Shown here piece after piece: positions 27,819 through 36,150 of a DNA stretch of 64,000 nt. The notes under the pieces were generated by a model that searched no databases, was not told where the DNA came from, and worked only from the letters and a program-made list of their open reading frames with translations. Both the position numbers and the translations under genes were made by a program. Position 1 is the first letter of the stretch, and each line of letters opens with the position of its first letter. This DNA is from Chryseobacterium vrystaatense (GTDB taxonomy: Bacteria > Bacteroidota > Bacteroidia > Flavobacteriales > Weeksellaceae), in the NCBI RefSeq assembly GCF_000737765.1, contig NZ_JPRI01000003.1:310001-374000 (forward strand), in the 5' to 3' direction.

Positions 27819-27861
27819 ATACCATTACGGCTCGGCATGAAATGCCGAGCCGTAATGGTAT
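27819..27861. repeat. Perfect 20-bp inverted repeat with a 3-base loop
   Basis: ATACCATTACGGCTCGGCAT, GAA, then the exact complement. It lies 14 bases after the TPR gene. No T-run follows on either strand, so it is not a standard rho-independent terminator. It is much richer in GC than its surroundings. The remainder of the gap to trmL shows nothing recognisable. Confidence 0.85.
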
Positions 27862-27962
27862 CAAAAAAGTAATCATACTATTTTCTGGCTAAAAGTGGAT
27901 GGCACCAAGTGAAAACGGTTATGATTAGTTTTAATTATTTTGAAATCAATAAAGATATATAG

Positions 27963-28418
27963 ATGTTGAATATCGTTCTTGTAGAGCCCGAAATACCTAA
28001 TAATACAGGTAATATCGGACGACTATGTGTGGGTACAGAAAGTAGGTTGCACTTAATTCATCCTTTTGGATTTGTGATCAATGATAAAAACCTGAAACGT
28101 TCCGGTTTGGATTATTGGGTACATCTTGATGTCTCTGAATATGCCAATGTTGAAGAATGGATAAAAACTATTCCGGATCCTTCGCGTGTTTTTTTGATGA
28201 GCTCACATGCTGAAAAGTCCTATTTGGAAAATGAATTCAAGGATGGTGACTGGCTTGTTTTTGGAAAAGAAAGTGTGGGATTGAGCCAGGAGGTTCTGGG
28301 ACATTTTGAAAATCACTTAACAATTCCTATGTCAAAACTGATCCGAAGCTTTAATATTGCCAATTCTGTCGCATTTGTCATTGGAGAAGCAAAGAGGCAG
28401 ATCGGCTTAAAAGATTAG
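27963..28418 (+). CDS. trmL: tRNA (cytidine(34)-2'-O)-methyltransferase
   Basis: A SPOUT-fold methyltransferase of 151 residues that modifies the wobble base of tRNA-Leu with AdoMet. Motifs are VLVEPEIPNNTGNIGRLC (residues 5-22), LDYWVHLD, FGKESVGL (knot) and IPMSKLIRSFNIANSVA. Length and motifs match TrmL rather than the larger TrmH enzymes. The gene is convergent with rlmH. Confidence 0.94.
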   Translation: MLNIVLVEPEIPNNTGNIGRLCVGTESRLHLIHPFGFVINDKNLKRSGLDYWVHLDVSEYANVEEWIKTIPDPSRVFLMSSHAEKSYLENEFKDGDWLVFGKESVGLSQEVLGHFENHLTIPMSKLIRSFNIANSVAFVIGEAKRQIGLKD

Positions 28419-28453
28419 GATAAAAAGATAGCACATAAAAGATGCATATTACT

Positions 28454-28927
28454 TTAATCGTTATGATAGGGTTTTCCCTGTAAAATCTGATCAGCCCGGT
28501 AAAGCTGTTCTACAATAAACAGACGGATCATCTGATGCGTAAATGTCATTTTAGATAATGACATTTTTTCGTTTGATCTGCTGTATATTTCCTCTGAAAA
28601 ACCATAAGCACCTCCGATCAGGATATGGACCTTTTTGACCGATGAATTCATCCAGGTATCAATTTTCTGGGCAAATTCCCGGCTGGTAAACTGCCTGCCT
28701 TTTTCATCAAGGATAATAACGAGATCATTTTTGTCAATATAATTCTGAAACAGCTTAGCCTCTTCCTTCTTCAAAAGATCCGGGGAGAGGTTTTTAGCAT
28801 TTTTTACATCGGGAATTTCAGTGATCTCAAAGTTCCAGTGTTTGGGAAGTCTGGTAAGATAATAACTGATCAGAGAAGTGATCTCTCTGTCATCTGTTTT
28901 ACCGATACAAAGTAAGCTGATTCGCAT
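28454..28927 (-). CDS. rlmH: 23S rRNA (pseudouridine1915-N3)-methyltransferase RlmH
   Basis: A SPOUT methyltransferase of 157 residues that modifies helix 69 of 23S rRNA in the assembled ribosome. Diagnostic segments are LDEKGRQFTSREFA (residues about 75-88), FLIGG-like HILIGGAYGFS, and SLSKMTFTHQMIRLFIVEQLYRA near the C-terminus with the final PYHND. It carries its own promoter element. Confidence 0.96.
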   Translation of the reverse strand: MRISLLCIGKTDDREITSLISYYLTRLPKHWNFEITEIPDVKNAKNLSPDLLKKEEAKLFQNYIDKNDLVIILDEKGRQFTSREFAQKIDTWMNSSVKKVHILIGGAYGFSEEIYSRSNEKMSLSKMTFTHQMIRLFIVEQLYRADQILQGKPYHND

Positions 28928-28947
28928 GTATAAAGGGTTTCAAAAGG

Positions 28948-28955
28948 CAAAGATA
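28948..28955 (-). promoter_or_regulatory. Promoter -7 element for rlmH
   Basis: The minus strand reads TATCTTTG, an exact TAnnTTTG match, about 20 bases before the start codon. The -33 box is unclear. Confidence 0.5.
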
Positions 28956-29055
28956 CCATTTTTTAGTCCGAATAAATAGGGGATCGAACTTAAAAGCTTC
29001 TGAATGTATTTTGAGAATCGTCACTAAGTGATTCAGTCCTTGAAGTGTTTTTCAG

Positions 29056-30039
29056 TCATATTTCATGACCTTTAAACTTATTTCTATAGTCTGCAGGAGT
29101 TAATCCCGTGATTCTTTTAAAGACAGTTCTGAAGGTTTTTAAATCATTATAACCCATACTGTAGGTAACATCTGCAATATTTTTTTCTCCGGTTTCAAAT
29201 GCTTTTTTAGCTGCTTCTACTTTTACACGTTGTATGTATTCTATGGGGTTCAGGTGGGTGGCATTTTTAAACCTGCGTATAAAATTTCGTCTGCTCATAT
29301 TAACCTCGTCTGCAATTTGCTCGACCCTGATATCCGTTTTGAATTTTGTTTCAATATAGCGCTGTGCTTTATGGATTTCATCGTCATCGTGAAGCCGCTG
29401 CCCTGAAAAAACAGTAAAAACTCTCTGAGAGGTCCGTCCGTAATCCAATGCATAAAATTTACTCAACTCAATGGAGATTTCTTTGCCTGTGTTCTGCTCT
29501 ATAAAGTAAAGCATTGCATTTAATGAAGAAAATCCACCGCCACCTGTGATGATTGCATTGGATTGGGTCACCACATGATCAGGTTTGAAATCGATCTTCG
29601 GATATCTTTTTTGAAGATCTTCGATGGCACCCCAATGCGAAGTGGCAGGTATATGATGCAGTAAACCGGATTCTGCCAGAAAATAAGCTCCTGTACAAAG
29701 ACTGATCAATTGTACTTTTTCTAAGTACCTTTCCTTAATCCAATGGATCAGGACATTATTTTGTTTAAGAAGTATATCTATATGTTCCGGATCTGTATTC
29801 ATAGGTGGAATTATAACGACATCAGTTTTAAACTTTTCAGAGATCGTTTTGTGGCAGATGAATTGTAAAGGAAGATTGGATTGTACTGTTTTGTGTTGGA
29901 CACCGATCAGTTCTATGTTGAACGGAATAGGAAGTCCTTTCTTCAGGGCAGATTCATTGGTACTCATCAGAAGAGATACTGTATTGGATACCGCAGTGGA
30001 AAGTACACCATCATACACTATGATTGAAATATGCTTCAT
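29056..30039 (-). CDS. GlxA/FtrA-type AraC-family transcriptional regulator
   Basis: A 327-residue regulator with an N-terminal DJ-1/PfpI-like domain (residues 1-190, nucleophile-elbow-like ISLCTGAYFLAESG) and a C-terminal AraC double helix-turn-helix (about 225-320, VNMSRRNFIRRFKNATHL and DVTYSMGYNDLKTFRTVFKRITG). Such proteins sense small metabolites and activate neighbouring genes. The natural candidate target is the divergent DUF1569 gene 117 bases away, but this is inference. The effector is unknown. Confidence 0.9.
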   Translation of the reverse strand: MKHISIIVYDGVLSTAVSNTVSLLMSTNESALKKGLPIPFNIELIGVQHKTVQSNLPLQFICHKTISEKFKTDVVIIPPMNTDPEHIDILLKQNNVLIHWIKERYLEKVQLISLCTGAYFLAESGLLHHIPATSHWGAIEDLQKRYPKIDFKPDHVVTQSNAIITGGGGFSSLNAMLYFIEQNTGKEISIELSKFYALDYGRTSQRVFTVFSGQRLHDDDEIHKAQRYIETKFKTDIRVEQIADEVNMSRRNFIRRFKNATHLNPIEYIQRVKVEAAKKAFETGEKNIADVTYSMGYNDLKTFRTVFKRITGLTPADYRNKFKGHEI

Positions 30040-30156
30040 TGTTATGGGTATATAATTATAAAGTTATAAAAATTTGGCACAAAACACACTGTTGAATGTC
30101 ATTTTTACGGATTGAGACTTTGATGAAACCCTGTTACTTTTACAAAAAGATATATT

Positions 30157-30606
30157 ATGAAAACAATATTTGATCATGAGGTGAGAGAAGAGCTGATCTC
30201 CAGAATCAATTCTCTTGGCCAAAGTAATACTGCCCAATGGGGAAAGATGAATCTTTTCCAAATGATGAGACACTGTACGGTATGGAATGACTGGGTCCTG
30301 GGGAACAGTAGATACATCTATAAACAGGAATTTATGGGATGGCTTTTTGGGAAAATGGCATTGAAAGACATGGTGAAAAAAGATAAACCGATCGGTAAGA
30401 ATGTACCGGCAGGAAGCTTTGCTATAAAAGAAACACAGGGTGATACCGAACATGAGAAACAGAGGTGGCTGAACCAAATCTCTGCATATAAAAATTTTTC
30501 GAATCCGGATTTTATTCATAATTTTTTTGGAAAGATGAATAGGGAAGAGATCGGGATTTTTGTGTATAAACATATGGATCATCATCTGCGGCAGTTCAAT
30601 GCTTAA
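30157..30606 (+). CDS. DUF1569/DinB-like protein
   Basis: A 149-residue soluble protein with histidines positioned as in DinB-superfamily four-helix metal-binding proteins: MMRHCTVWNDWVLG (residues 36-49) and YKHMDHHLRQFNA at the C-terminus. The DUF1569 assignment is from memory of these motifs. The function is unknown; relatives include thiol-dependent transferases. It is divergent from the AraC-type regulator, suggesting regulation by it. Confidence 0.75.
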   Translation: MKTIFDHEVREELISRINSLGQSNTAQWGKMNLFQMMRHCTVWNDWVLGNSRYIYKQEFMGWLFGKMALKDMVKKDKPIGKNVPAGSFAIKETQGDTEHEKQRWLNQISAYKNFSNPDFIHNFFGKMNREEIGIFVYKHMDHHLRQFNA

Positions 30607-30708
30607 AATTTTCAATACTCTTTCCATTGAACAGATGAAAACCTTTCGGGACTTCCATTATTTTTCAAATAACATATCCCTTCCCTGAATGACAGGAACA
30701 TGGACATT

Positions 30709-30748
30709 CTATACAATTGATGCACATTGATAAATTTCAGTTGTATAG
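30709..30748. promoter_or_regulatory. Operator-like dyad upstream of yihY
   Basis: CTATACAATTGA and TCAGTTGTATAG (11 of 12 positions complementary) flank a 16-base centre, 20 bases upstream of the -7 element at 30768. It could bind a dimeric regulator over the -33 region. Confidence 0.4.
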
Positions 30749-30767
30749 TAAGGATAGGGAAAATGTT

Positions 30768-30775
30768 TATATTTG
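30768..30775 (+). promoter_or_regulatory. Promoter -7 element for yihY
   Basis: TATATTTG matches TAnnTTTG exactly. The predicted mRNA leader is about 75 bases and contains the tRNA-like fragment at 30818-30832. Confidence 0.5.
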
Positions 30776-30817
30776 TACAAAGACTTTTTAAAAACAGCAG
30801 ATGTTTCTCCCGGTAAA

Positions 30818-30832
30818 GAGGTAGCTCAGTTG
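30818..30832 (+). other. tRNA D-arm-like fragment in the yihY leader
   Basis: GAGGTAGCTCAGTTG is the typical D-arm core of bacterial tRNAs. It is followed by a T-run instead of the rest of a tRNA, and no acceptor, anticodon or T-arm is present. It could be a remnant of a deleted tRNA gene or chance. Confidence 0.4.
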
Positions 30833-30857
30833 TTTTTTAGTGAAATACACCAAATAG

Positions 30858-31871
30858 ATGAGTATAAAAGTTCCTAGATTTATCTTGAAAATTCAAGAGT
30901 TTTTTGACGGTATACATATTCCCGTTTTGGGGATATCCCTCTGGCAGATGTTTCAGATCTATATTTCCGGAATTTTTAAAGGTAATATCGGGCGAAAAGC
31001 AGCCGCCATTTCCTGGAGCTTTACCATAAGTCTGTTTCCTTTTCTTCTGTTTCTTCTTTCTGTTTTGCCTTATATGCCGCATTATGATAAGCTTCAGTTT
31101 TATATTTTTGAAGTCCTGATGCACAACGTTTTTCCATCCAATATGGAAAATGATGTAAGAGGGTATATTGAAACCAATATTATCCCTAATATGAAAGGGA
31201 TCAGTAATCTGACCATTGTTTTGGCATTGATTTTTGCAACCAACGGAACCTTTTCACTCATTAATGGATTTAATGAAAATTCAGATGAAAAGCTTACTGA
31301 CGTAAAAGAGTTTATTCTTTCCTTTTTTATAACAATAGGTTTTATAACGATTGTCTTTCTGTCTCTTTTCGGGGTGTATTACGTAGAGGTTGTTATGAAA
31401 CTTTTTACGCCGGCTTATGATATCTCATGGCTGGTAAAAAACCTTTCCAAGATCATTGGATTTGTTTCCTTTCCACTTTTCTATTTCATTCTCCTTACCC
31501 TTTTCTACTGGCTGGGAACGGTTAAAATTGCAAGATTCCGACAAGCTGTACCGGGGGCTATTTTAACGACAGTCCTGTTTGTTCTTACTACTTTTATTTT
31601 TGCGATTTACGTGAAAGATATTGCAAGATACAACGTCCTTTACGGATCTATTGGAAGTATGATTCTGCTGATGGTATGGGTCAATGTCAATGTATATCTT
31701 CTCCTGTTCGGAAACGAGCTGAACATGGCGCTCAGAAAACTGAGGATTGAAAAGCTGCTGTCCGATGAAATTAAAAGAGAAGCTGTTCATTATCATTCAC
31801 CGGTTAGAGAACCCAATCTCGAAAGCGATGAAGAGCACAGAAGAAAACATGAGCAGAAGAAAGAGGATTAA
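30858..31871 (+). CDS. YihY/virulence factor BrkB family membrane protein
   Basis: A 337-residue inner-membrane protein with about six helices. Family marks are GRKAAAISWSFTISLFPFLLFLLS (helix 1 region) and YNVLYGSIGSMILLMVWVNVNVYLLLFGNELN near residues 255-286. Older databases call this family ribonuclease BN, which is a misannotation, and the true role is unknown. The C-terminal tail is highly charged. Its stop codon overlaps the stop of the convergent nhaA gene by 3-4 bases. Confidence 0.88.
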   Translation: MSIKVPRFILKIQEFFDGIHIPVLGISLWQMFQIYISGIFKGNIGRKAAAISWSFTISLFPFLLFLLSVLPYMPHYDKLQFYIFEVLMHNVFPSNMENDVRGYIETNIIPNMKGISNLTIVLALIFATNGTFSLINGFNENSDEKLTDVKEFILSFFITIGFITIVFLSLFGVYYVEVVMKLFTPAYDISWLVKNLSKIIGFVSFPLFYFILLTLFYWLGTVKIARFRQAVPGAILTTVLFVLTTFIFAIYVKDIARYNVLYGSIGSMILLMVWVNVNVYLLLFGNELNMALRKLRIEKLLSDEIKREAVHYHSPVREPNLESDEEHRRKHEQKKED

Positions 31872-33046
31872 TTTTCTACAGCATTCATATCTTTTTTGGA
31901 ACTCATACTGAGTATTACAAATCCTAAAACTGCCGCTAAGAAAGAAGCAATCAGAATGGCAAACTTGGCCTCATCCTGAATAGGAATATCGTCTTTAAAG
32001 GATAGGAGAGCAATGAAAATTGACATCGTAAAACCTATTCCTGCCAATAATCCAACCCCGGCCATTTGCGTCCATGTACTGTTTTGGGGAAGCGAACTGA
32101 GCTTTAATTTAATTGCAATAAAGGAAAAAAGGTTGATCCCGATCAGTTTTCCTAATACCAGTCCGCAGATTATTCCCAAACCTAACGTACTTGTCACTCC
32201 CGCTACCATTTCGCTGGTGAAAGCAATATTCGTGTTCGTTAGAGCAAAAATAGGCATAATCAGAAAACTTACCGGAAAATGAAGAGTATGCTCCAGTTTT
32301 TCAAGAGGGGAAATATTTACATTCGATGCATTGGTAGGAATCGAAAAGGCAAGTAAAACTCCCGCTATGGTAGCATGAATTCCTGAGTGGTGAAGGAAAT
32401 ACCATAAAAACAATCCCGGAATAATATAAAAAACCAGGCGTGTGACCTTTAGAAAGTTAAGTAAAAACAATAGTGCTGCAGTTCCAAAAGACAACAACAG
32501 GTAAGCCCAGTGGATCTGTTCCGTGTAAAAAACAGCAATAACCAGAATCGCTCCAAGGTCATCTACAATGGCAAGTGCTGCCAGAAATATTTTGATTGAA
32601 TTCGGAATCTTTTTTCCCAGCATGGAAATAATGGCGAGTGAAAACGCTATATCTGTAGCCATTGGAATTCCCCAGCCGCTGCCATATTCAGTTCCGGAAT
32701 TGAAAAAGGTGTAGATCGCTGCGGGAACAAGCATTCCGCCAACCGCTGCAAATATGGGCAATGAAGCATTCTTAAAGGAAGACAGTTCGCCTTCCACCAT
32801 TTCCCTTTTGATCTCAAGCCCGACCAGCAGGAAGAAAACAGCCATGAGGCCGTCATTGATCCAGATACTGACAGGGTAGGTAAGACCAAACAGATGAGTT
32901 CCCACTTCTTTGTCTAAAAAGTGCTGGAAACCTTCACCTGCAGAAGAATTGGCAATTAATAATGATACAAGCACACAGAAAATAAGTATAATTCCTGATG
33001 ACTGATTGCTGCTGAAAAATTTTTTGAAATATAGAGTTAAATCCAT
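31868..33046 (-). CDS. nhaA: Na+/H+ antiporter NhaA
   Basis: An inner-membrane antiporter of 392 residues that extrudes sodium in exchange for protons and supports pH homeostasis. The ion-binding Asp pair is in LAIVDDLGAILVIAVFYT (residues about 160-177). DGLMAVFFLLVGLEIKREMVEGEL and MATDIAFSLAIISMLG are further signatures. The start lies 2 bases after the rel stop codon, so the two genes form an operon. Confidence 0.96.
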   Translation of the reverse strand: MDLTLYFKKFFSSNQSSGIILIFCVLVSLLIANSSAGEGFQHFLDKEVGTHLFGLTYPVSIWINDGLMAVFFLLVGLEIKREMVEGELSSFKNASLPIFAAVGGMLVPAAIYTFFNSGTEYGSGWGIPMATDIAFSLAIISMLGKKIPNSIKIFLAALAIVDDLGAILVIAVFYTEQIHWAYLLLSFGTAALLFLLNFLKVTRLVFYIIPGLFLWYFLHHSGIHATIAGVLLAFSIPTNASNVNISPLEKLEHTLHFPVSFLIMPIFALTNTNIAFTSEMVAGVTSTLGLGIICGLVLGKLIGINLFSFIAIKLKLSSLPQNSTWTQMAGVGLLAGIGFTMSIFIALLSFKDDIPIQDEAKFAILIASFLAAVLGFVILSMSSKKDMNAVEN

Positions 33047-33048
33047 GT

Positions 33049-35259
33049 TTATGATTGTAATCGTCTCACTCTTGAAACGCCGTCAATATTTTTAAGTTTT
33101 TTAAATGTCTCTTCCAGTTGGCCTTTATTCTTGACTTCAAGATTGATGTTGCCGGTAAAAACACCGTTGTTGGATTCTATGGACATACTTTTCATATCCA
33201 TTCCCATGCTTCCGCTGATCACAGTTGTAATATCATTGATCATTCCCATTCTGTCAAGACCTTCAATTTCGATCTTAACTCTGTTTTTAAAGCTCTCTGC
33301 GTTTACCCATTTGGCAGGAATGACGCGGTAGTCGTATTGTGCTCTCAGGTTGATGGCATTTGGGCAGTTGTCGCTGTGAACTTTGATTCCATCAGAAATT
33401 GTAATAAATCCGAAAATTTTATCTCCCGGAATTACCGTACAGCATTTGGCATAGCTGTAATTTAGTTTTTCTTCATCTTTCCCGAAGATGATCATGTCCA
33501 GATTCTGTTCCTTATGTTCTTCAAAATGAACATTTTTTGGTGGTGATTTTCGGAATCTGGATAGTAAATTATTGAATACGTTTTTACTTTCAATGTATTT
33601 TCTCAGGCTGCTCACGTCCAGTTCATTGCTTTGGAATTTTAGGAAGAGTTCCTGAGAAGTTTTTAAATTAAAGAATTTTTGAAGTTTATTGATCTCTTCG
33701 TCATTAAAGTTGATCTTAGCATGACGCAGTTTTCTCTGCAGAATTTCTTTGCCTTCTTCTACCAGTTGGTTTTTTTGAGAATTCAGGTAGCTTTTAATCT
33801 TGGATTTGGCTTTTGATGTTACCACAAATTCCAGCCAGTCAGATTTTGGCTTCTGATTCTGCGATGACAAGATATCGATCTGGTCACCATTCTGAAGAAC
33901 ATAAGAAATAGGAACCAGCTTTCCGTTGATCTTTGCTCCAAGACATTTCATTCCAAGGTCGGAGTGAACGGCAAATGCAAAGTCCAAAGCGGTAGCGTTC
34001 GTTGGAAGGATTTTAATTTCCCCTTTAGGAGTAAATACAAATACCTCTTTGGAGTATAGATTGAGTTTAATATTATCGAGAAGTTCAGAGGTAGAAAGGT
34101 TTTGTTGCTGTTCCAGAACTTCACGGATTTCAGTAACCCATTTTTCAAAATTCCTGTCATCCGAACTCTGTTTGTAACCCTCTTTATATTTATAGTGTGC
34201 TGCGACCCCTTTTTCGGCAATCTCATTCATCCTTTCAGAACGGATTTGTACTTCAATCCATTTTCTGTCAGGTCCAAGAACGGTTAAGTGAAGACTTTCA
34301 TAACCTGTAGAACGGGGCTGTGTAATCCAGTCTCTCATTCTCGAAGGATTACTGTGGTAAACGTCAGTAACAATAGAGTAGATCTTCCAGGCCAGGAATT
34401 TTTCATTTTTCGCATCAGATTTATAAATGATCCTGATCGCATAATTATCAAAAACTTCCTCAAAAGAAACTCCCTGTTTTAGCATTTTTCTATAAATAGA
34501 AGAAATAGCTTTTGCCCGGCCTTTGATGGTGAAGTTTAAACCTTCTTCTTTTAACCTTTCGGAAACTTCTGTTTTAAATTCCTCGATATATCTTTCACGG
34601 TTTTCTTTAGCAGATTCCAATTTCTCCGTGATCTCGCTATAAACTTCCGGATTATTATATTTTAATGAAAGATCCTCCAGTTCAGATTTGATATTATACA
34701 ATCCCAGACGGTGAGCCATGGGAGCATAAATATAAACGGTTTCTGAAGCGATTTTCTTCTGTTTGTCGGGAGCCATACTCTCCAAAGTCCGCATATTGTG
34801 AAGACGGTCGGCAATTTTGATCAGAATAACCCTGAAATCTTCCGACAGGGTTAGTAACAGTTTTCTGTAGTTTTCAGACTGTACAGAAATATTCTGATGA
34901 TTCATGATGGAGATCTTTGTGAGCCCGTTCACAATATTGGCGATCTTTTCTCCAAAGATCTTTTTCAGATCTTCATAGGTATAATCAGAATCCTCTATTA
35001 CGTCGTGCAACAGAGCGCAGGCAATAGAAGTTGCCCCAAGGCCGATTTCAGTAGCTACAATCTTGGCTACGGCAATGGGGTGGTAGATATAAGGTTCTCC
35101 GGATTTCCTTCTTTGATCCTTATGGGCATCCAATGCAATATCGAATGCCTTCCGGATGAGCTTGTTATTTTCCTCGTCCAGAGTCCTGTATGTGTTCGAA
35201 ATCAGATCCTTATATCGGGCAAGGATCTCTTTGTTTTCCTGTTCTAAATCGTAACTCAT
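33049..35259 (-). CDS. rel: Bifunctional (p)ppGpp synthetase/hydrolase, Rel family
   Basis: A long RSH protein of 736 residues that makes and degrades the stringent-response alarmones. Domains in order: HD hydrolase (about 45-195) with the metal motif LLHDVIEDSDYT intact, so hydrolysis is expected; synthetase (about 240-355, GRAKAISSIYRKMLKQ, DNYAIRIIY); TGS (about 405-465, FVFTPKGEIKILPTNATALDFA); helical/zinc-finger-like region (YSYAKCCTVIPGDKIFGFI); and C-terminal ACT (about 660-735, DRMGMINDITTVIS). It is the first gene of an operon with nhaA. Confidence 0.95.
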   Translation of the reverse strand: MSYDLEQENKEILARYKDLISNTYRTLDEENNKLIRKAFDIALDAHKDQRRKSGEPYIYHPIAVAKIVATEIGLGATSIACALLHDVIEDSDYTYEDLKKIFGEKIANIVNGLTKISIMNHQNISVQSENYRKLLLTLSEDFRVILIKIADRLHNMRTLESMAPDKQKKIASETVYIYAPMAHRLGLYNIKSELEDLSLKYNNPEVYSEITEKLESAKENRERYIEEFKTEVSERLKEEGLNFTIKGRAKAISSIYRKMLKQGVSFEEVFDNYAIRIIYKSDAKNEKFLAWKIYSIVTDVYHSNPSRMRDWITQPRSTGYESLHLTVLGPDRKWIEVQIRSERMNEIAEKGVAAHYKYKEGYKQSSDDRNFEKWVTEIREVLEQQQNLSTSELLDNIKLNLYSKEVFVFTPKGEIKILPTNATALDFAFAVHSDLGMKCLGAKINGKLVPISYVLQNGDQIDILSSQNQKPKSDWLEFVVTSKAKSKIKSYLNSQKNQLVEEGKEILQRKLRHAKINFNDEEINKLQKFFNLKTSQELFLKFQSNELDVSSLRKYIESKNVFNNLLSRFRKSPPKNVHFEEHKEQNLDMIIFGKDEEKLNYSYAKCCTVIPGDKIFGFITISDGIKVHSDNCPNAINLRAQYDYRVIPAKWVNAESFKNRVKIEIEGLDRMGMINDITTVISGSMGMDMKSMSIESNNGVFTGNINLEVKNKGQLEETFKKLKNIDGVSRVRRLQS

Positions 35260-35313
35260 TTGTGCTAATGCCTATATTTAAACGAAAATACGAAATTTTT
35301 TAAACTTTTCAAA

Positions 35314-35344
35314 CATAAAAAATCCGCAGAACGCTCTGCGGATT
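35314..35344 (-). terminator. Terminator downstream of the 121-codon gene
   Basis: A 10-bp stem AATCCGCAGA / TCTGCGGATT with an ACGC loop and a T-run on the minus strand. It separates the small gene from rel. Confidence 0.88.
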
Positions 35345-35370
35345 TCCGGTTATTAGATTTTATGTTTTTG

Positions 35371-35736
35371 TCAGAATTTCACTTCTGAATCCATACCGCT
35401 GCTTGATGCCTTTATTTTCACATCAGGGCTGTTATGGATTTCGGCTCTGTTTCTGGCATCGATAAATCTTTTGATATTATCATAATTAGCCTCTCCAATA
35501 CCCATATTCTCGAATAAATAGGTTTTCAGTACTGAATTTTGGCTAAAAATACTTCTGGCGCCATCAGTTTGGTTATTATCTTTTACCGCTACGCTCGCCA
35601 GGTACTGAGAGGTTTCAGAGCCGTTATTAAGATATACTATGTAATCTGAATTTTCAAATCCTGAATTTTCCAGATCAGCTTCAAGCTTTTTGTAATCGCT
35701 GTGATGTGCAAATAATCCAGCTAATATATTTGACAT
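35371..35736 (-). CDS. Small soluble protein, possibly stress-protein-like
   Basis: A 121-residue protein. I start at ATG 35736 (MSNILAGLFAHHSDYKKL) rather than an in-frame TTG 45 bases upstream. The pattern of a charged N-terminal helix followed by YKKLEADLENSGFENSDYIVYLN recalls the alternating helix-strand layout of YflT-type general stress proteins, in which a residue stretch is followed by 'L...GF...DI.V'. The C-terminal half is unlike anything I recognise. It is monocistronic with its own terminator. Confidence 0.6.
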   Translation of the reverse strand: MSNILAGLFAHHSDYKKLEADLENSGFENSDYIVYLNNGSETSQYLASVAVKDNNQTDGARSIFSQNSVLKTYLFENMGIGEANYDNIKRFIDARNRAEIHNSPDVKIKASSSGMDSEVKF

Positions 35737-35907
35737 AAGCAATGGTTTTAAATTATACTTAAAGATAATAAATATTTTCAAATATCGTTAATAAAAGTTT
35801 AACAAATTTTACATTTTAATGATTTGTCTATAATTAAATGTTAAAATGTATGAGAATATCTATTAAACTGTTGTTTGAAATTAGTAAGAATATAAATGAG
35901 TATAATA

Positions 35908-36132
35908 CTAATCATTCATGTATTCAATCTCTGTCCATCCAAACTGATACAGGTAAATCAGAATCTGGTCATAAAAATTGATAGTCCGTAATCCTCCGTT
36001 TTTGCCATAATTAAAGATTTCTTTGTTTTGATCCGAATCGTAATTGATATCCAGCAGATAATCGCCCATACTTTTGATAGGAGTGTTTTCTGAATTATCA
36101 ATATGAGTAAAGTCCATGTCATTCAGGAGCAT
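35908..36132 (-). CDS. Small acidic hypothetical protein
   Basis: A 74-codon frame immediately downstream of the lipoprotein gene 36151-36861. It is rich in Asp/Asn/Glu and aromatic residues (GDYLLDINYDSDQ, LYQFGWTEIEYMND). It lies in the same reading frame as the preceding gene, with only a TAA and six codons between that stop and this ATG. It could be a separate gene or the tail of a once longer one. No family is recognised. Confidence 0.45.
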   Translation of the reverse strand: MLLNDMDFTHIDNSENTPIKSMGDYLLDINYDSDQNKEIFNYGKNGGLRTINFYDQILIYLYQFGWTEIEYMND

Positions 36133-36150
36133 TTGAATCTGTTCTTCATC

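Noticed and set aside
27819..27861. Rho-independent terminator
   Set aside because: The stem is perfect but no T-run follows on either strand.
30064..30627. 187-codon minus-strand frame opposite the DUF1569 gene
   Set aside because: Shadow of the plus-strand gene; the composition is unlike a protein of this genome and the plus frame has family motifs.
30818..30832. tRNA gene
   Set aside because: Only a D-arm-like stretch is present; anticodon, T-arm and acceptor cannot be built from the surrounding bases.
30858..31871. Ribonuclease BN
   Set aside because: Old database name for YihY-family membrane proteins; no nuclease motif is present.
36148..36150. Stop-codon readthrough or recoding between the two small genes
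   Set aside because: It is a plain TAA with no recoding signal; two genes or a decayed fusion are simpler explanations.
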